A DNA stretch of 64,000 bases from NCBI RefSeq assembly GCF_017114945.1, contig NZ_JABXKQ010000108.1, positions 62,001 through 126,000 of the forward strand, read 5' to 3'. How positions within the stretch are numbered: position 1 is the stretch's first letter; the number at the start of each line of letters is the position of its first letter. The notes under the pieces are model-generated. The model was not told the origin of the DNA. It did no database searches and saw only the letters and a program-made list of their open reading frames with translations. Shown in pieces: positions 38,210-48,053 of this stretch. The translations under genes were made by a program, and so were the position numbers. The DNA is from Nostoc sp. JL34. GTDB taxonomy: Bacteria > Cyanobacteriota > Cyanobacteriia > Cyanobacteriales > Nostocaceae.

Positions 38210-41200
38210 ATGAGTATTCCAACTGGTGCAGATCATAGTAACGGTTCAGAAATAGCAATTATTGGATTAGCAGGAAGATTTCCTGGAGCTAAAAATATTG
38301 ATGAATTTTGGCATAACCTCAAAAATGGTATAGAATCAATTTCTTGGTTCAGCGATCAAGAACTGTTGGAATCAGGAGTAGATGCAGCGCTTCTGGGCAA
38401 TCCCAGTTATGTGAAAAGAAATGCTGTGATCGAAGATGCAGAACTTTTTGATGCTGACTTTTTTGGTTTTAATCCCAGAGATGCAGAAATTACTGACCCG
38501 CAACATCGGATTTTTTTAGAGTGTGCTTGGGAAGCCCTGGAAAAAGCAGGCTATAATTCCGAAACATACAATGGTTCCATAGGTGTTTTTGCTGGTTCTA
38601 ACTTAAGCGGTTATTTATTAAACATTTATTTTAATCAAAATATTAGAAACTCAGTAGATGAACAACAAATAGCGATCGCTGGGGATAAAGATTACCTGGC
38701 TACACGTACTTCTTACAAACTTAATTTAACGGGGCCTAGTTATACAGTTCAAACAGCTTGCTCAACCTCATTAGTGGCCGTGCATTTAGCCTGCCAAAGT
38801 TTGCTTAACGGTGAATGTGATATGGCTTTGGTTGGTGGTGTTTCCATCAGCGCTTCAAGAAAATCTGGCTATCTTTATAATGAGGGAGGGATTAATTCTC
38901 CTGATGGACACTGCCGCGCCTTTGATGCTAAAGCACGGGGAACAGTGGGCGGAGAAGGTGTGGGAATCGTCGTTTTGAAAAGATTAGAAGATGCTCTAAC
39001 TGATAGAGATTCTATTGATGCTGTTATTAAAGGTTCGGCAATAAATAACGATGGTTCAAACAAAGTTAGTTACACAGCACCGCGTATAGAAGGTCAAGCT
39101 AAAGTTATTAAAACGGCTCAAGTTGTTGCAGAGTTAGAACCAGAAACAATAACTTATATTGAAGCTCACGGGACAGGAACATCTTTAGGAGATCCGATTG
39201 AAATTGCAGCACTGACGCAAGCATTTCAAAGCAGCACAAAAAAGAAAGGCTTCTGTGCAATTGGTTCCTTAAAAACAAATATTGGTCATTTAGATGCCGC
39301 TGCTGGTGTTGCAGGTTTAATTAAAACTGTCTTAGCTCTTAAACACAAACAAATTCCTCCTAGTCTGCACTTTGAGGAACCAAATCCTCAAATTGATTTT
39401 GCCAATAGCCCCTTTTATGTCAACAATAAACTTTCCCAATGGAAAGTAGACAAACATCCTAGACGCGCAGGAGTTAGTTCTTTTGGAATTGGTGGTACTA
39501 ATGCTCATGTAATTTTAGAAGAAGCTCCACTTTTTACAAGTCAAGAAAGTATTTCTCGCCCCTGGCAGTTGTTAGCAATCTCTGCAAAAACTCAAACAGC
39601 TTTAGAATCTACTACAACTAACCTTACCAATTATTTAACACAATATCCTGATATCAACCTTGCTGATGTAGCTCATACTTTACAAGTTGGCCGTCGAAAT
39701 TTTAGCCATCGTCGAGTGTTGCTGTGTCAGGATATTCAAGATGCTATAAAAATATTAACAGCGTCAAATCAACAAGGAGTTTTCAGTAATTTCTCAGAAA
39801 CCCGTAACCATTCAATCGTGTTTATGTTTCCCGGACAGGGAGCGCAGTATGTAAACATGGGACGGGAATTATATAAAACAGAAGCAATTTTTCGAGAACA
39901 AGTTGATGATTGCTGTGAATTACTCAAACCACATTTAAAGTTAAATCTCAAAGATATACTTTATCCCTCGACAATAGAAGCTACACAAGAAAAACTTAAA
40001 CAAACTTCCTTAACACAAGTTGCGCTATTTGTGATTGAATATGCTCTTGCTAAACTTTGGATGGCGTGGGGTGTACATCCGCAAGTGATGATTGGTCACA
40101 GCATTGGTGAGTATGTAGCTGCTTGTATTTCAGGTGTTTTTTCTTTAGAAGAGGCATTGACTTTAGTCGTAATTCGCGGACGACTGATGCAACAAGTCGA
40201 ACCAGGGTCAATGCTTTCTGTTTCTCTCTCTGCCAAAGAAATACAACCTATGTTGGGTTCAGAACTTTCTTTAGCAGCTAGCAATGCACCATCTCTTTGT
40301 GTGGTTTCTGGTGCTACTAATGCGATAGAACTATTACAAAATAGTTTGATAGAACAAGGTGTTGATTGTCGTCGGCTGCATACATCTCATGCTTTTCATT
40401 CTCAGATGATGGAGCCGATTTTAGAGCCATTTCTCCGGCATGTTAGAGAAGTCAACCTGAAACCACCTCAAATTCCTTTTGTTTCCAACGTTACCGGAAC
40501 TTGGATTATGGCAAAGCAGGCGACTGATCCTGACTACTGGGCTAGACACCTACGACAACCCGTATTATTTAACGAGGGAATCATTGAACTGCTGCAACAG
40601 CCAGAGCGAATGCTATTGGAAGTTGGCCCAGGACGAACGCTAACTACCTTAGCTAAACGACAGTCGATTTCACAGACTGTAGTCCTAACTTCCTTGCGAC
40701 ATCCCCAAGAGCAAATTTCTGATGTAGCATTTTTACTCAATACTCTCTCTCGGCTTTGGCTATCAGGATTGCAAATAAACTGGGCAGGCTTTTATACAAA
40801 GGAGCAACGCAGACATATTCCTTTGCCTACCTATCCTTTTGAGCGTCAGCGTTACTGGATTGAAGCTAACCCCGAAACTGTATTATCAAAGGCATGGCAA
40901 AAATCATCAGGTAAAAAGCCAGATATTGCTGATTGGTTTTATGTCCCAATCTGGAAACAATCTACACCACTTGAGTTCTTCCAAGGGAAGAAAATAGTAA
41001 CCGATAAAAATACTCGCTGGTTAGTTTTTATCGATGACTATGGAATTGGAAGCGAAGTTGCTAAACGACTCGAACAACAAAGTCAAAATGTTGTTAAAGT
41101 TAGGGTCGCAGATAAATTTACTAAGCTGAATAAATATACATATACTGTTAACCCACGGCAAAGCGATGACTACGATGCCTTGCTTCAAGAACTCCAAAAA

Positions 41201-44200
41201 GAGAGTTTGATTCCAAATGGATTAGCTCACTTTTGGAGCATTACACCAAATGATACGTTACCTTGCAATGAGTTAAAAGAACAAACACAATTATCACATC
41301 AGTTTTTTGAAAATTGTCAGAATCTCGGTTTTTGGAGTTTGTTGTATTTAATACAGGCATTAGGAAGACAAAATATCAGCGATTCTCTGAAGCTGAGGGT
41401 TGTAACTAACAATCTACATAATGTTAGCGGCGACGAAAATTTACGCCCAGAAAAGGCAACAATATTGGGGCCGTGTAAGATAATTCCCAAGGAATATCTA
41501 AACATTAATTCCTGTCTGATCGATGTAGTAATTCCTGCTGCTAACATCTCACCAACACAAAAATTTATCGACTATCTGGTTACTGAGCTGACAACACAGG
41601 AAACTGATAATATCGTTGCTTATCGTGGATCTCATCGCTGGATTCAAACCTTTGAAACTGTTCGTTTGGATAATAGTACTCCAGCTAAAACTAGGTTAAA
41701 GCAAGAAGGAGTTTACTTAATTACTGGTGGACTTGGCGGTATCGGTTTGGTGCTGGCGGAATATTTAGCGAAGACAGTACAAGCTAAGTTAATTTTAATT
41801 GGCAGAAAGGGATTGCCGGAGCGATCGCAGTGGCAGCAATGGCTAGAAACTCATGATAGTAAGGATAGTGTCAGCTGCAAAATCCAAAAAATGCTAGCAC
41901 TTGAAGAGTTGGGGTCAGAGGTTGAGGTTAAAAGTGCCGATGTAGCTAGCTACGAACAAATGCAGGTAGCCGTTGCTGAAGCTTTAGAAAAATTTGGTCA
42001 AATCAATGGTGTCATCCATGCAGCGGGTATTGCTGGTGGTGGCATTGTTCAACTAAAAACACAGGATGTAGCAAACAGCGTATTAGCACCAAAAGTCAAA
42101 GGCACATTAGTATTAGAGGAGATTTTAAAGTTACAAAATATTAATTTAGATTTTTTAGTCCTTTGTTCATCTCAAAGCTCTATCTTGAGTGAATTTGGAC
42201 AGGTAGATTATTGTGCAGCGAATGCATTTCTGGATATTTATGCAGATTATCGGAATTCTAAATCTGACCAATTGACAGTGGCAATCAACTGGGGTACTTG
42301 GCAAGAGGTAGGGATGGCAGTAGAGACAGCACTACCAGAACAATTAAAACTTCAACGTGAAGAGGATCTCAAAAAAGGAATATTATCTCAAGAAGGTGCC
42401 GAAGCTTTTAATCGCATTTTGCTAAGTAGCTTGCCTCATGTTGTTGTATCCCCGCAAGACTTCCAAACAGTAATTGAACAGGACAATTCTTTCAATTATC
42501 TAGAACAAGAATTAGCCCTTTTATCAGAGACATCAAAAACAAATCTTTCTAAACTAAGCCATCCTCGTCCAAATTTGGCAAATGCTTATGTTGCTCCTTG
42601 TAACGAAGTTGAGCAGACCCTTGCTGATATTTGGCAACAATTTCTGGGAATCGATAAAGTTGGTATTCATGACAACTTTTTTGAATTGGCAGGAGATTCC
42701 ATCATTACAATTCAAATTGTTGCCAAAGCTAACCAACTAGGTTTGAAGTTGACTTCTCAACAAATGTTTATGCACCAAACTATCGCTGAATTAGCGACAG
42801 CAACAGGTGTAGCTGAAACTAACCTGAGTGAAAAGAGTTCAATAAATAGAGAACTATATCTAACACCTATTCAGCATCGCTTCTTTGAGCAGAATCAAGC
42901 AGATGCACATTCTTGTAACCAGTCTTTAATACTGGAAATGCAACAAATATGCGATCCTAAAGTATTAAAGCAGGCTGTAGAATATGTGATTGAATACCAC
43001 GATGTATTTCGTCTGCGTTTTCTTCAAAAAGAATCTAGCTGGCAGCAAATTAAAGCTAATACCAATGATATAATGGTATACAAGCATCTGGATTTGTCTG
43101 CACTTCCAGAAAATCAGCAAAAATATGCTTTTGAATCTGCGATCGCAGAACTACAAAGTAACTTCAACTTAAGTGAAGGGCCCCTTGTAAAAGTAGCTTT
43201 TATTGAATTGCGATCGCCGACAAATAGCTACCTAGTAATTACCATCCACCATCTTTTAATAGATGCTGTTTCTTGGCAGATTTTGCTAAAAGATTTACAA
43301 ACAGTTTATCAGCAACTGAGTCAAGGTAAAGCTATACAGTTGTCTGATAAAGGCACTTCATTCAAGCGCTGGAAGCAGTGTGTGCAAGAGTACGCTCAGA
43401 CATCAGAAATGATTCATGAGCAAGACTACTGGTTAGCAAAAGCTCAAAAACCTTTCTACAGTCTACTTGTTGACTATTCTGCAAGGGAAAATACAGTATC
43501 TAACACTGAGATAGTATCAATTTCTCTAGATAAACAGGAAACACAAGCCTTATTAAAAAATGTCAATAAGGCTTATAACACCCAGATAAACGATGTTCTC
43601 TTAACAGCGTTGGTGCAAGCTTTTGCAAAGTGGACAGGAGAGCAGCAATTATGGGTAGATGTTAAAGATAATGGTCGAGATATAATCTTCAAAGATGTTA
43701 ACGATATATCTCTATCTGATACGATTGGTTTATTTACAACTTGCTTCCCAGTCATTTTAGATATAACAGAGGCTTCCGATCAAGGAAGTGCATTGATAGC
43801 AGTCAAAGAGTATTTACGTAGCATTCAGAATAAAGGTATTGGGTACGATATACTGCGCTATATCAGAAGTAATTCAGAAATAAATTCCAAGCTAAAATCT
43901 TTTCCACAACCTCAAATAAGTTTTCATTACTTAGGTAACTTTGACCCTGTTATATCCCAGTCATATTTATTTGATTTAACCGGCCAGTCTATTAGACTCA
44001 ACCAAAGTCAAAATGCAAATCAATTTTACTTACTGGAAATAAATGGAATTATTGTTCAAGAACAACTGCAATTGAACTGGATTTATAGTACAGCGGTTCA
44101 TCGTCGAGAAACAATTGAAACTTTAGCTAAAAGCTTCATTGGAGCTATGCAAAGCATAATTGATCACTGTCAGTCTCTTGAGACAGAAAAATATACACCT

Positions 44201-44290
44201 TCTGACTTTCCCAGAGCTAACTTGAATCAACAAGACCTAGATAAATTCCTGACAAAAATTAATCGAGCAAGTGAGAAAAAAGCACAATGA
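38210..44290 (+). CDS. Type I PKS with terminal epimerase-like domain: KS-AT-KR-T-E(degenerate)
   Basis: 2026 residues. KS ~13-440 with C184; AT ~540-840 with S631 (GHSIGEY) and HAFH; KR ~890-1370 with intact GGLGGIG and Y1334 (YCAAN); carrier Ser S1497 in AGDSII. After the carrier comes an epimerisation-type domain (~1545-2010), not expected on a PKS module. Its motifs are eroded: HHLLIDAVSW (H1680-H1681; DG became DA), and the EGHGRE motif reads KDNGRD, losing the catalytic Glu. Carrier and E resemble the end of the Gln module at 22964, which suggests the NRPS T-E part was joined to a PKS. Expected output is a beta-hydroxy unit. The stop overlaps the next ATG. Confidence 0.93.
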   Translation: MSIPTGADHSNGSEIAIIGLAGRFPGAKNIDEFWHNLKNGIESISWFSDQELLESGVDAALLGNPSYVKRNAVIEDAELFDADFFGFNPRDAEITDPQHRIFLECAWEALEKAGYNSETYNGSIGVFAGSNLSGYLLNIYFNQNIRNSVDEQQIAIAGDKDYLATRTSYKLNLTGPSYTVQTACSTSLVAVHLACQSLLNGECDMALVGGVSISASRKSGYLYNEGGINSPDGHCRAFDAKARGTVGGEGVGIVVLKRLEDALTDRDSIDAVIKGSAINNDGSNKVSYTAPRIEGQAKVIKTAQVVAELEPETITYIEAHGTGTSLGDPIEIAALTQAFQSSTKKKGFCAIGSLKTNIGHLDAAAGVAGLIKTVLALKHKQIPPSLHFEEPNPQIDFANSPFYVNNKLSQWKVDKHPRRAGVSSFGIGGTNAHVILEEAPLFTSQESISRPWQLLAISAKTQTALESTTTNLTNYLTQYPDINLADVAHTLQVGRRNFSHRRVLLCQDIQDAIKILTASNQQGVFSNFSETRNHSIVFMFPGQGAQYVNMGRELYKTEAIFREQVDDCCELLKPHLKLNLKDILYPSTIEATQEKLKQTSLTQVALFVIEYALAKLWMAWGVHPQVMIGHSIGEYVAACISGVFSLEEALTLVVIRGRLMQQVEPGSMLSVSLSAKEIQPMLGSELSLAASNAPSLCVVSGATNAIELLQNSLIEQGVDCRRLHTSHAFHSQMMEPILEPFLRHVREVNLKPPQIPFVSNVTGTWIMAKQATDPDYWARHLRQPVLFNEGIIELLQQPERMLLEVGPGRTLTTLAKRQSISQTVVLTSLRHPQEQISDVAFLLNTLSRLWLSGLQINWAGFYTKEQRRHIPLPTYPFERQRYWIEANPETVLSKAWQKSSGKKPDIADWFYVPIWKQSTPLEFFQGKKIVTDKNTRWLVFIDDYGIGSEVAKRLEQQSQNVVKVRVADKFTKLNKYTYTVNPRQSDDYDALLQELQKESLIPNGLAHFWSITPNDTLPCNELKEQTQLSHQFFENCQNLGFWSLLYLIQALGRQNISDSLKLRVVTNNLHNVSGDENLRPEKATILGPCKIIPKEYLNINSCLIDVVIPAANISPTQKFIDYLVTELTTQETDNIVAYRGSHRWIQTFETVRLDNSTPAKTRLKQEGVYLITGGLGGIGLVLAEYLAKTVQAKLILIGRKGLPERSQWQQWLETHDSKDSVSCKIQKMLALEELGSEVEVKSADVASYEQMQVAVAEALEKFGQINGVIHAAGIAGGGIVQLKTQDVANSVLAPKVKGTLVLEEILKLQNINLDFLVLCSSQSSILSEFGQVDYCAANAFLDIYADYRNSKSDQLTVAINWGTWQEVGMAVETALPEQLKLQREEDLKKGILSQEGAEAFNRILLSSLPHVVVSPQDFQTVIEQDNSFNYLEQELALLSETSKTNLSKLSHPRPNLANAYVAPCNEVEQTLADIWQQFLGIDKVGIHDNFFELAGDSIITIQIVAKANQLGLKLTSQQMFMHQTIAELATATGVAETNLSEKSSINRELYLTPIQHRFFEQNQADAHSCNQSLILEMQQICDPKVLKQAVEYVIEYHDVFRLRFLQKESSWQQIKANTNDIMVYKHLDLSALPENQQKYAFESAIAELQSNFNLSEGPLVKVAFIELRSPTNSYLVITIHHLLIDAVSWQILLKDLQTVYQQLSQGKAIQLSDKGTSFKRWKQCVQEYAQTSEMIHEQDYWLAKAQKPFYSLLVDYSARENTVSNTEIVSISLDKQETQALLKNVNKAYNTQINDVLLTALVQAFAKWTGEQQLWVDVKDNGRDIIFKDVNDISLSDTIGLFTTCFPVILDITEASDQGSALIAVKEYLRSIQNKGIGYDILRYIRSNSEINSKLKSFPQPQISFHYLGNFDPVISQSYLFDLTGQSIRLNQSQNANQFYLLEINGIIVQEQLQLNWIYSTAVHRRETIETLAKSFIGAMQSIIDHCQSLETEKYTPSDFPRANLNQQDLDKFLTKINRASEKKAQ

Positions 44291-45690
44291 AAGCAGAAAA
44301 TGTCGAGGACATATATGAACTGACGCCCGTACAAAAGGGGATGCTCTTTCACTGTTTATACGCAAGCGAATCAGCATTATACTTTTTTCACCATACCTTA
44401 ACTTTGCATGGTAATCCAAATGTAGAGGCTTTTGAACAAGCATGGCAACAAGTAGTAGATAGACATACAGTTTTGCGTACAGGATTTTATTGGGAAGACA
44501 TTGATAATCCATTACAAGTTGTTTATAAACAAGTAAAAATTACCTTAAATCAAGATGATTGGCGTGGTGTTGAGGAAGCAGAACAACAAGAGCGATTAAA
44601 ATTATTTCTAGAGAGCGATCGCAAATTAGGTTTTGACTTTTCCCAACCATGTTTAATGCGTATAACTTTAATTCGTCTTGCTGATGAGCGCTATGAATTT
44701 ATTTGGAGCAATCACCATATAACCACAGACGGATGGTCTGGGCCGATCATATTAGAAGAATGCTTACAAATCTACGAAGCGCTTTGTGATTGTAAAGAAG
44801 TGAACTTATTGCCAACTCGTCCTTTTAGGAATTACATCGACTGGTTGCAGCAACAAAGTATAACCAAGACCGAAAGTTTTTGGCGTGAAGCATTACAAGG
44901 AGTGAAAGCACCAACTCCCCTAACTTATATAGAAAACAATCAATTATCTAACCAAGAGGAAAGGTACGATGAAGAGATCGTTAAACTATCAGAAGCAACT
45001 ACAAAATCATTACTATCTTTTGCTACAAAAAATCGTCTAACTCTTGCCACATTAGTTAATGGAATTTGGTCTATTCTTCTTAGTCGTTACACTTGTCGTA
45101 ACAATATAATTTATGGATTCACTGTCACAGGAAGACCAGTAGATTTAGCTGAAGTAGAGTCAATGGTTGGTATGTTTATAAATACCTTACCAATAAATGT
45201 CAAGTTAAATACTGAGCAGCAGTTATTGTCGTGGCTACAAGATTTTCAGATCCAACTAGTCAAAGCGCGTCATCATGAATATACTCCACTTACGCAAATT
45301 CAGGGTTGGAGTGAAGTACCACGGAATTTACCTCTATTTGAAACTATTGTTGTGGTTGAAAACTTTCCAGTCAGCCAATTTTTAAAAAGCTGGGAAGGAA
45401 ATATAGAATTTGAGCTAACTGGAACTTATTACAGAAATAACTACCCTTTGAATTTAGTTATATATCCAGAAGCCGAAATTATAGTCGCAATTTCATACGA
45501 TTCTCGTAGATTTGATATCGCTACAATTACTGGAATAATTAGCGATTTTCAAATCCTGCTACAAGAAATAATGACTAATCCTTATGCTCAAATTAAAGAT
45601 TTATCATTTTCGACATCACAACAACAGCAAATCTCAACATCTTTAGAAAAAGAAGCATTATTTGATTGGAAATTAGCTCCAATGTCTTAG
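44287..45690 (+). CDS. Free-standing condensation domain (active-site motif intact)
   Basis: 467 residues, a single C domain beginning IYELTPVQKGMLFHCL. The catalytic motif is HHITTDGWS (H143-H144). It is the paralogue of the protein at 27691 and occupies the same relative place: directly after an E domain with an ATGA overlap and ahead of a half-C-A(Dab)-PCP protein. Here two tailoring genes separate it from that A domain. It probably condenses the upstream chain with the Dab loaded at 48054. Confidence 0.9.
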   Translation: MKAENVEDIYELTPVQKGMLFHCLYASESALYFFHHTLTLHGNPNVEAFEQAWQQVVDRHTVLRTGFYWEDIDNPLQVVYKQVKITLNQDDWRGVEEAEQQERLKLFLESDRKLGFDFSQPCLMRITLIRLADERYEFIWSNHHITTDGWSGPIILEECLQIYEALCDCKEVNLLPTRPFRNYIDWLQQQSITKTESFWREALQGVKAPTPLTYIENNQLSNQEERYDEEIVKLSEATTKSLLSFATKNRLTLATLVNGIWSILLSRYTCRNNIIYGFTVTGRPVDLAEVESMVGMFINTLPINVKLNTEQQLLSWLQDFQIQLVKARHHEYTPLTQIQGWSEVPRNLPLFETIVVVENFPVSQFLKSWEGNIEFELTGTYYRNNYPLNLVIYPEAEIIVAISYDSRRFDIATITGIISDFQILLQEIMTNPYAQIKDLSFSTSQQQQISTSLEKEALFDWKLAPMS

Positions 45691-45780
45691 ATGACTGATA
45701 ATAAGTGAGTTTATTTCTGCCAATCAGCAAAAATATTGATCGCATTTATGAGAATTGACAAGATTCAAAAGGATAAAGCT

Positions 45781-46662
45781 ATGATTGTTTCATCTGCAAT
45801 AGAAAGAAGATACAAACTTTCAAGTGATGAATTCAATAAAGACTATGTTGAATTAGGAAAACCAGTCATAATTTCTGGAGTAATTCCCAGTTGGAATGGC
45901 TTTGATAAATGGTCTTTAAAATACCTTAAAGATTTATCTCCTTCTCTAAATATTTACGCCAAAAAATTTAGTAACGATGGAATTGAGATATGTAGTCTCA
46001 CAATGGAAAGATATATAGAATTAATAGAAAACTATGAAGAAAATCCTCAAAATAATGCTAGACCACCATATTGCCATGACTTACCTTTATTTAGTTTAAT
46101 ACCTTCTTTAGTAAAAGATGTTCAACCATTTCCTTTTGATTATTTGCCAGAATGGTATTGGCACGAGTGGTGGCGTTACTGCCAGTTTTTCTTGGGTTCT
46201 TCTAATAGTATTACACCACTACATTTTGATTGCCTTCTGACTAACAATATTTTCTTTCAAATTGTTGGACGTAAACAATTTACTATATTACTGCCTGAAG
46301 ATGCCAAATATTGTTATCGGAAAGGCTGGCGATGGTTTCTCGTTAATCCAGAAAACCCAGATTTAAATAAATACCCAGAATATAAAAATGCCAGACCGAT
46401 TAAATTTATTGTAAATCCTGGGGATATTGTATACATGCCTCCTGGAACACTGCATCATGTTCGGAGTTTAGATATGTCGATTTCTTTTAATATTGATTGG
46501 CATACTCAAAAAAGTTCGCTTAATGCTCTAGCAGCTATTACAAAAGGGATGCCACTTCAAAACTTATACTATAACTTTTTATTAGCTATGGGTTTAGTGT
46601 TAAAAGTACCTCCTCAAATTATTTTTAAATATTATAAGTCTTATCTTAATTATGTTTCTTAA
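45781..46662 (+). CDS. Cupin-8/JmjC-like Fe(II)/2-oxoglutarate oxygenase
   Basis: 293 residues from the ATG at 45781, which has AAAAGGA 7 bases upstream; an in-frame ATG at 45748 has no visible ribosome site. The double-stranded beta-helix carries H148-x-D150 (PLHFDC), the core FFQIVGRKQFTILLP, and the distal H225/H226 in PPGTLHH. Family members hydroxylate amino-acid side chains. Lying between a C domain and an EctB homologue in the Dab cassette, it may hydroxylate Dab or a neighbouring residue. It is unrelated in sequence to the two TauD-type hydroxylases. Confidence 0.85.
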   Translation: MIVSSAIERRYKLSSDEFNKDYVELGKPVIISGVIPSWNGFDKWSLKYLKDLSPSLNIYAKKFSNDGIEICSLTMERYIELIENYEENPQNNARPPYCHDLPLFSLIPSLVKDVQPFPFDYLPEWYWHEWWRYCQFFLGSSNSITPLHFDCLLTNNIFFQIVGRKQFTILLPEDAKYCYRKGWRWFLVNPENPDLNKYPEYKNARPIKFIVNPGDIVYMPPGTLHHVRSLDMSISFNIDWHTQKSSLNALAAITKGMPLQNLYYNFLLAMGLVLKVPPQIIFKYYKSYLNYVS

Positions 46663-46747
46663 AAAATAAGACAAGTACAAGAATATATGCCGTGCACATA
46701 GTCAGTAGATTGATTAATGCCTTTTGTAATTAAAATAGAAAAATATC

Positions 46748-48004
46748 ATGAATATATTTGAAAAGTGTGAATCAAACGTCAGAAGCTATTGCCGTAATTT
46801 TCCCGATATATTTCATAGAGCTAAAGGTTCTATAATTTATTCGGATTCAGGTAAAGAATATATTGATTTTTTTGCAGGAGCAGGAGCTTTAAATTATGGA
46901 CATAATCATGACTATATAAAACGAAAGGTTATGGCATATTTAGATGCCGATGGAATTGCACACGGCTTAGATATGTATACTTCAGCTAAAGAGAAGTTTT
47001 TAGCAAAGTTTGATGAAGTTATACTAAGCTCAAGAAAACTAGATTATCGCATTCAGTTTTGTGGGCCAACAGGAACAAATGCAGTTGAAGCAGCTTTGAA
47101 GTTAGCCAGAAAAGTCAAACAAAGACCAGGTATATTCTCCTTCATGGGAGCGTATCACGGAATGACTTTAGGTAGCCTATCTATTAGTGGTAATGTCGGA
47201 ATTCGAGCCGGGGCAATTGGGGCATCAAATAATGTAACATTTATGCCTTATCCCTATGGATTTATGGAAAGTTTTGACACAATAGAATATATAAAAACAG
47301 TTTTAAATGATGTCAATTCTGGAATTGAAAAACCAGCAGCAATAATTTTTGAAACAGTACAAGCTGAAGGTGGAGTTGTTATAGCTCCTATTGACTGGAT
47401 GCAAAGACTAAGGAAGTTGTGTGACGAGAATGATATTTTACTAATTTGTGATGATATTCAAGTCGGCTGTGGTCGAACAGGCCCTTTCTTTTCTTTTGAA
47501 AGAGCAGATATAGTTCCCGATATGGTAGTACTCTCTAAATCTATTAGTGGGTATGGGTTTCCAATGTCACTATTATTGATTAAGCCAGAGTTGGATATAT
47601 GGGAACCGGGTGAGCATAATGGTACTTTTAGGGGGAATCAATTGGCATTTGTAGGAGCTACAGCTGCTTTAGAGTATAGAGAAAGTTGTAATTTTGAACA
47701 AGATGTTAAAGCTAAAGAGCTTTTTTTGAAAAATTTTCTAACTCAACAAATACTACCAATTAGTGAAAACATATCAATCCGTGGGATTGGGATGATTTGG
47801 GGTATTGATGTTAAAAACTTTGGTGGTAGCAGTTTCGCTAAAAGTATCACTTCACGTTGTTTTGAACTAGGGTTAATAGTTGAAAGATCAGGTAGAAATG
47901 ATACTGTTATTAAAATTTTACCACCATTAATCATTGATATGTCTACCTTAGAAAAGGGATGTTCAATTATCAAAGAAGCTTTTAATGATTGCATAGAAAA
48001 CTAG
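46748..48004 (+). CDS. ectB: Diaminobutyrate-2-oxoglutarate aminotransferase (EctB-like)
   Basis: 418 residues, a class III PLP aminotransferase. Signatures typical of EctB are FEKCESNVRSYCRNFP at the start, YIDFFAGAGALNYGHNH, QFCGPTGTNAVEAALKLAR and the PLP lysine K264 in LSKSISGYG. It converts L-aspartate 4-semialdehyde to L-2,4-diaminobutyrate with Glu as amino donor. No ectA or ectC is next to it, so ectoine synthesis is unlikely. The neighbouring A domain has a Dab-like code, so it is best seen as a dedicated precursor supplier. No strong Shine-Dalgarno is visible. Confidence 0.92.
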   Translation: MNIFEKCESNVRSYCRNFPDIFHRAKGSIIYSDSGKEYIDFFAGAGALNYGHNHDYIKRKVMAYLDADGIAHGLDMYTSAKEKFLAKFDEVILSSRKLDYRIQFCGPTGTNAVEAALKLARKVKQRPGIFSFMGAYHGMTLGSLSISGNVGIRAGAIGASNNVTFMPYPYGFMESFDTIEYIKTVLNDVNSGIEKPAAIIFETVQAEGGVVIAPIDWMQRLRKLCDENDILLICDDIQVGCGRTGPFFSFERADIVPDMVVLSKSISGYGFPMSLLLIKPELDIWEPGEHNGTFRGNQLAFVGATAALEYRESCNFEQDVKAKELFLKNFLTQQILPISENISIRGIGMIWGIDVKNFGGSSFAKSITSRCFELGLIVERSGRNDTVIKILPPLIIDMSTLEKGCSIIKEAFNDCIEN

Positions 48005-48053
48005 GATATTAGCATTAATAAGTTTGCAAGTAATTGATTACAAGGATAAAACT

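Noticed and set aside
46748-48004. ectB homologue as part of ectoine biosynthesis
   Set aside because: No ectA or ectC neighbours; it is surrounded by NRPS genes with a Dab-like A domain.
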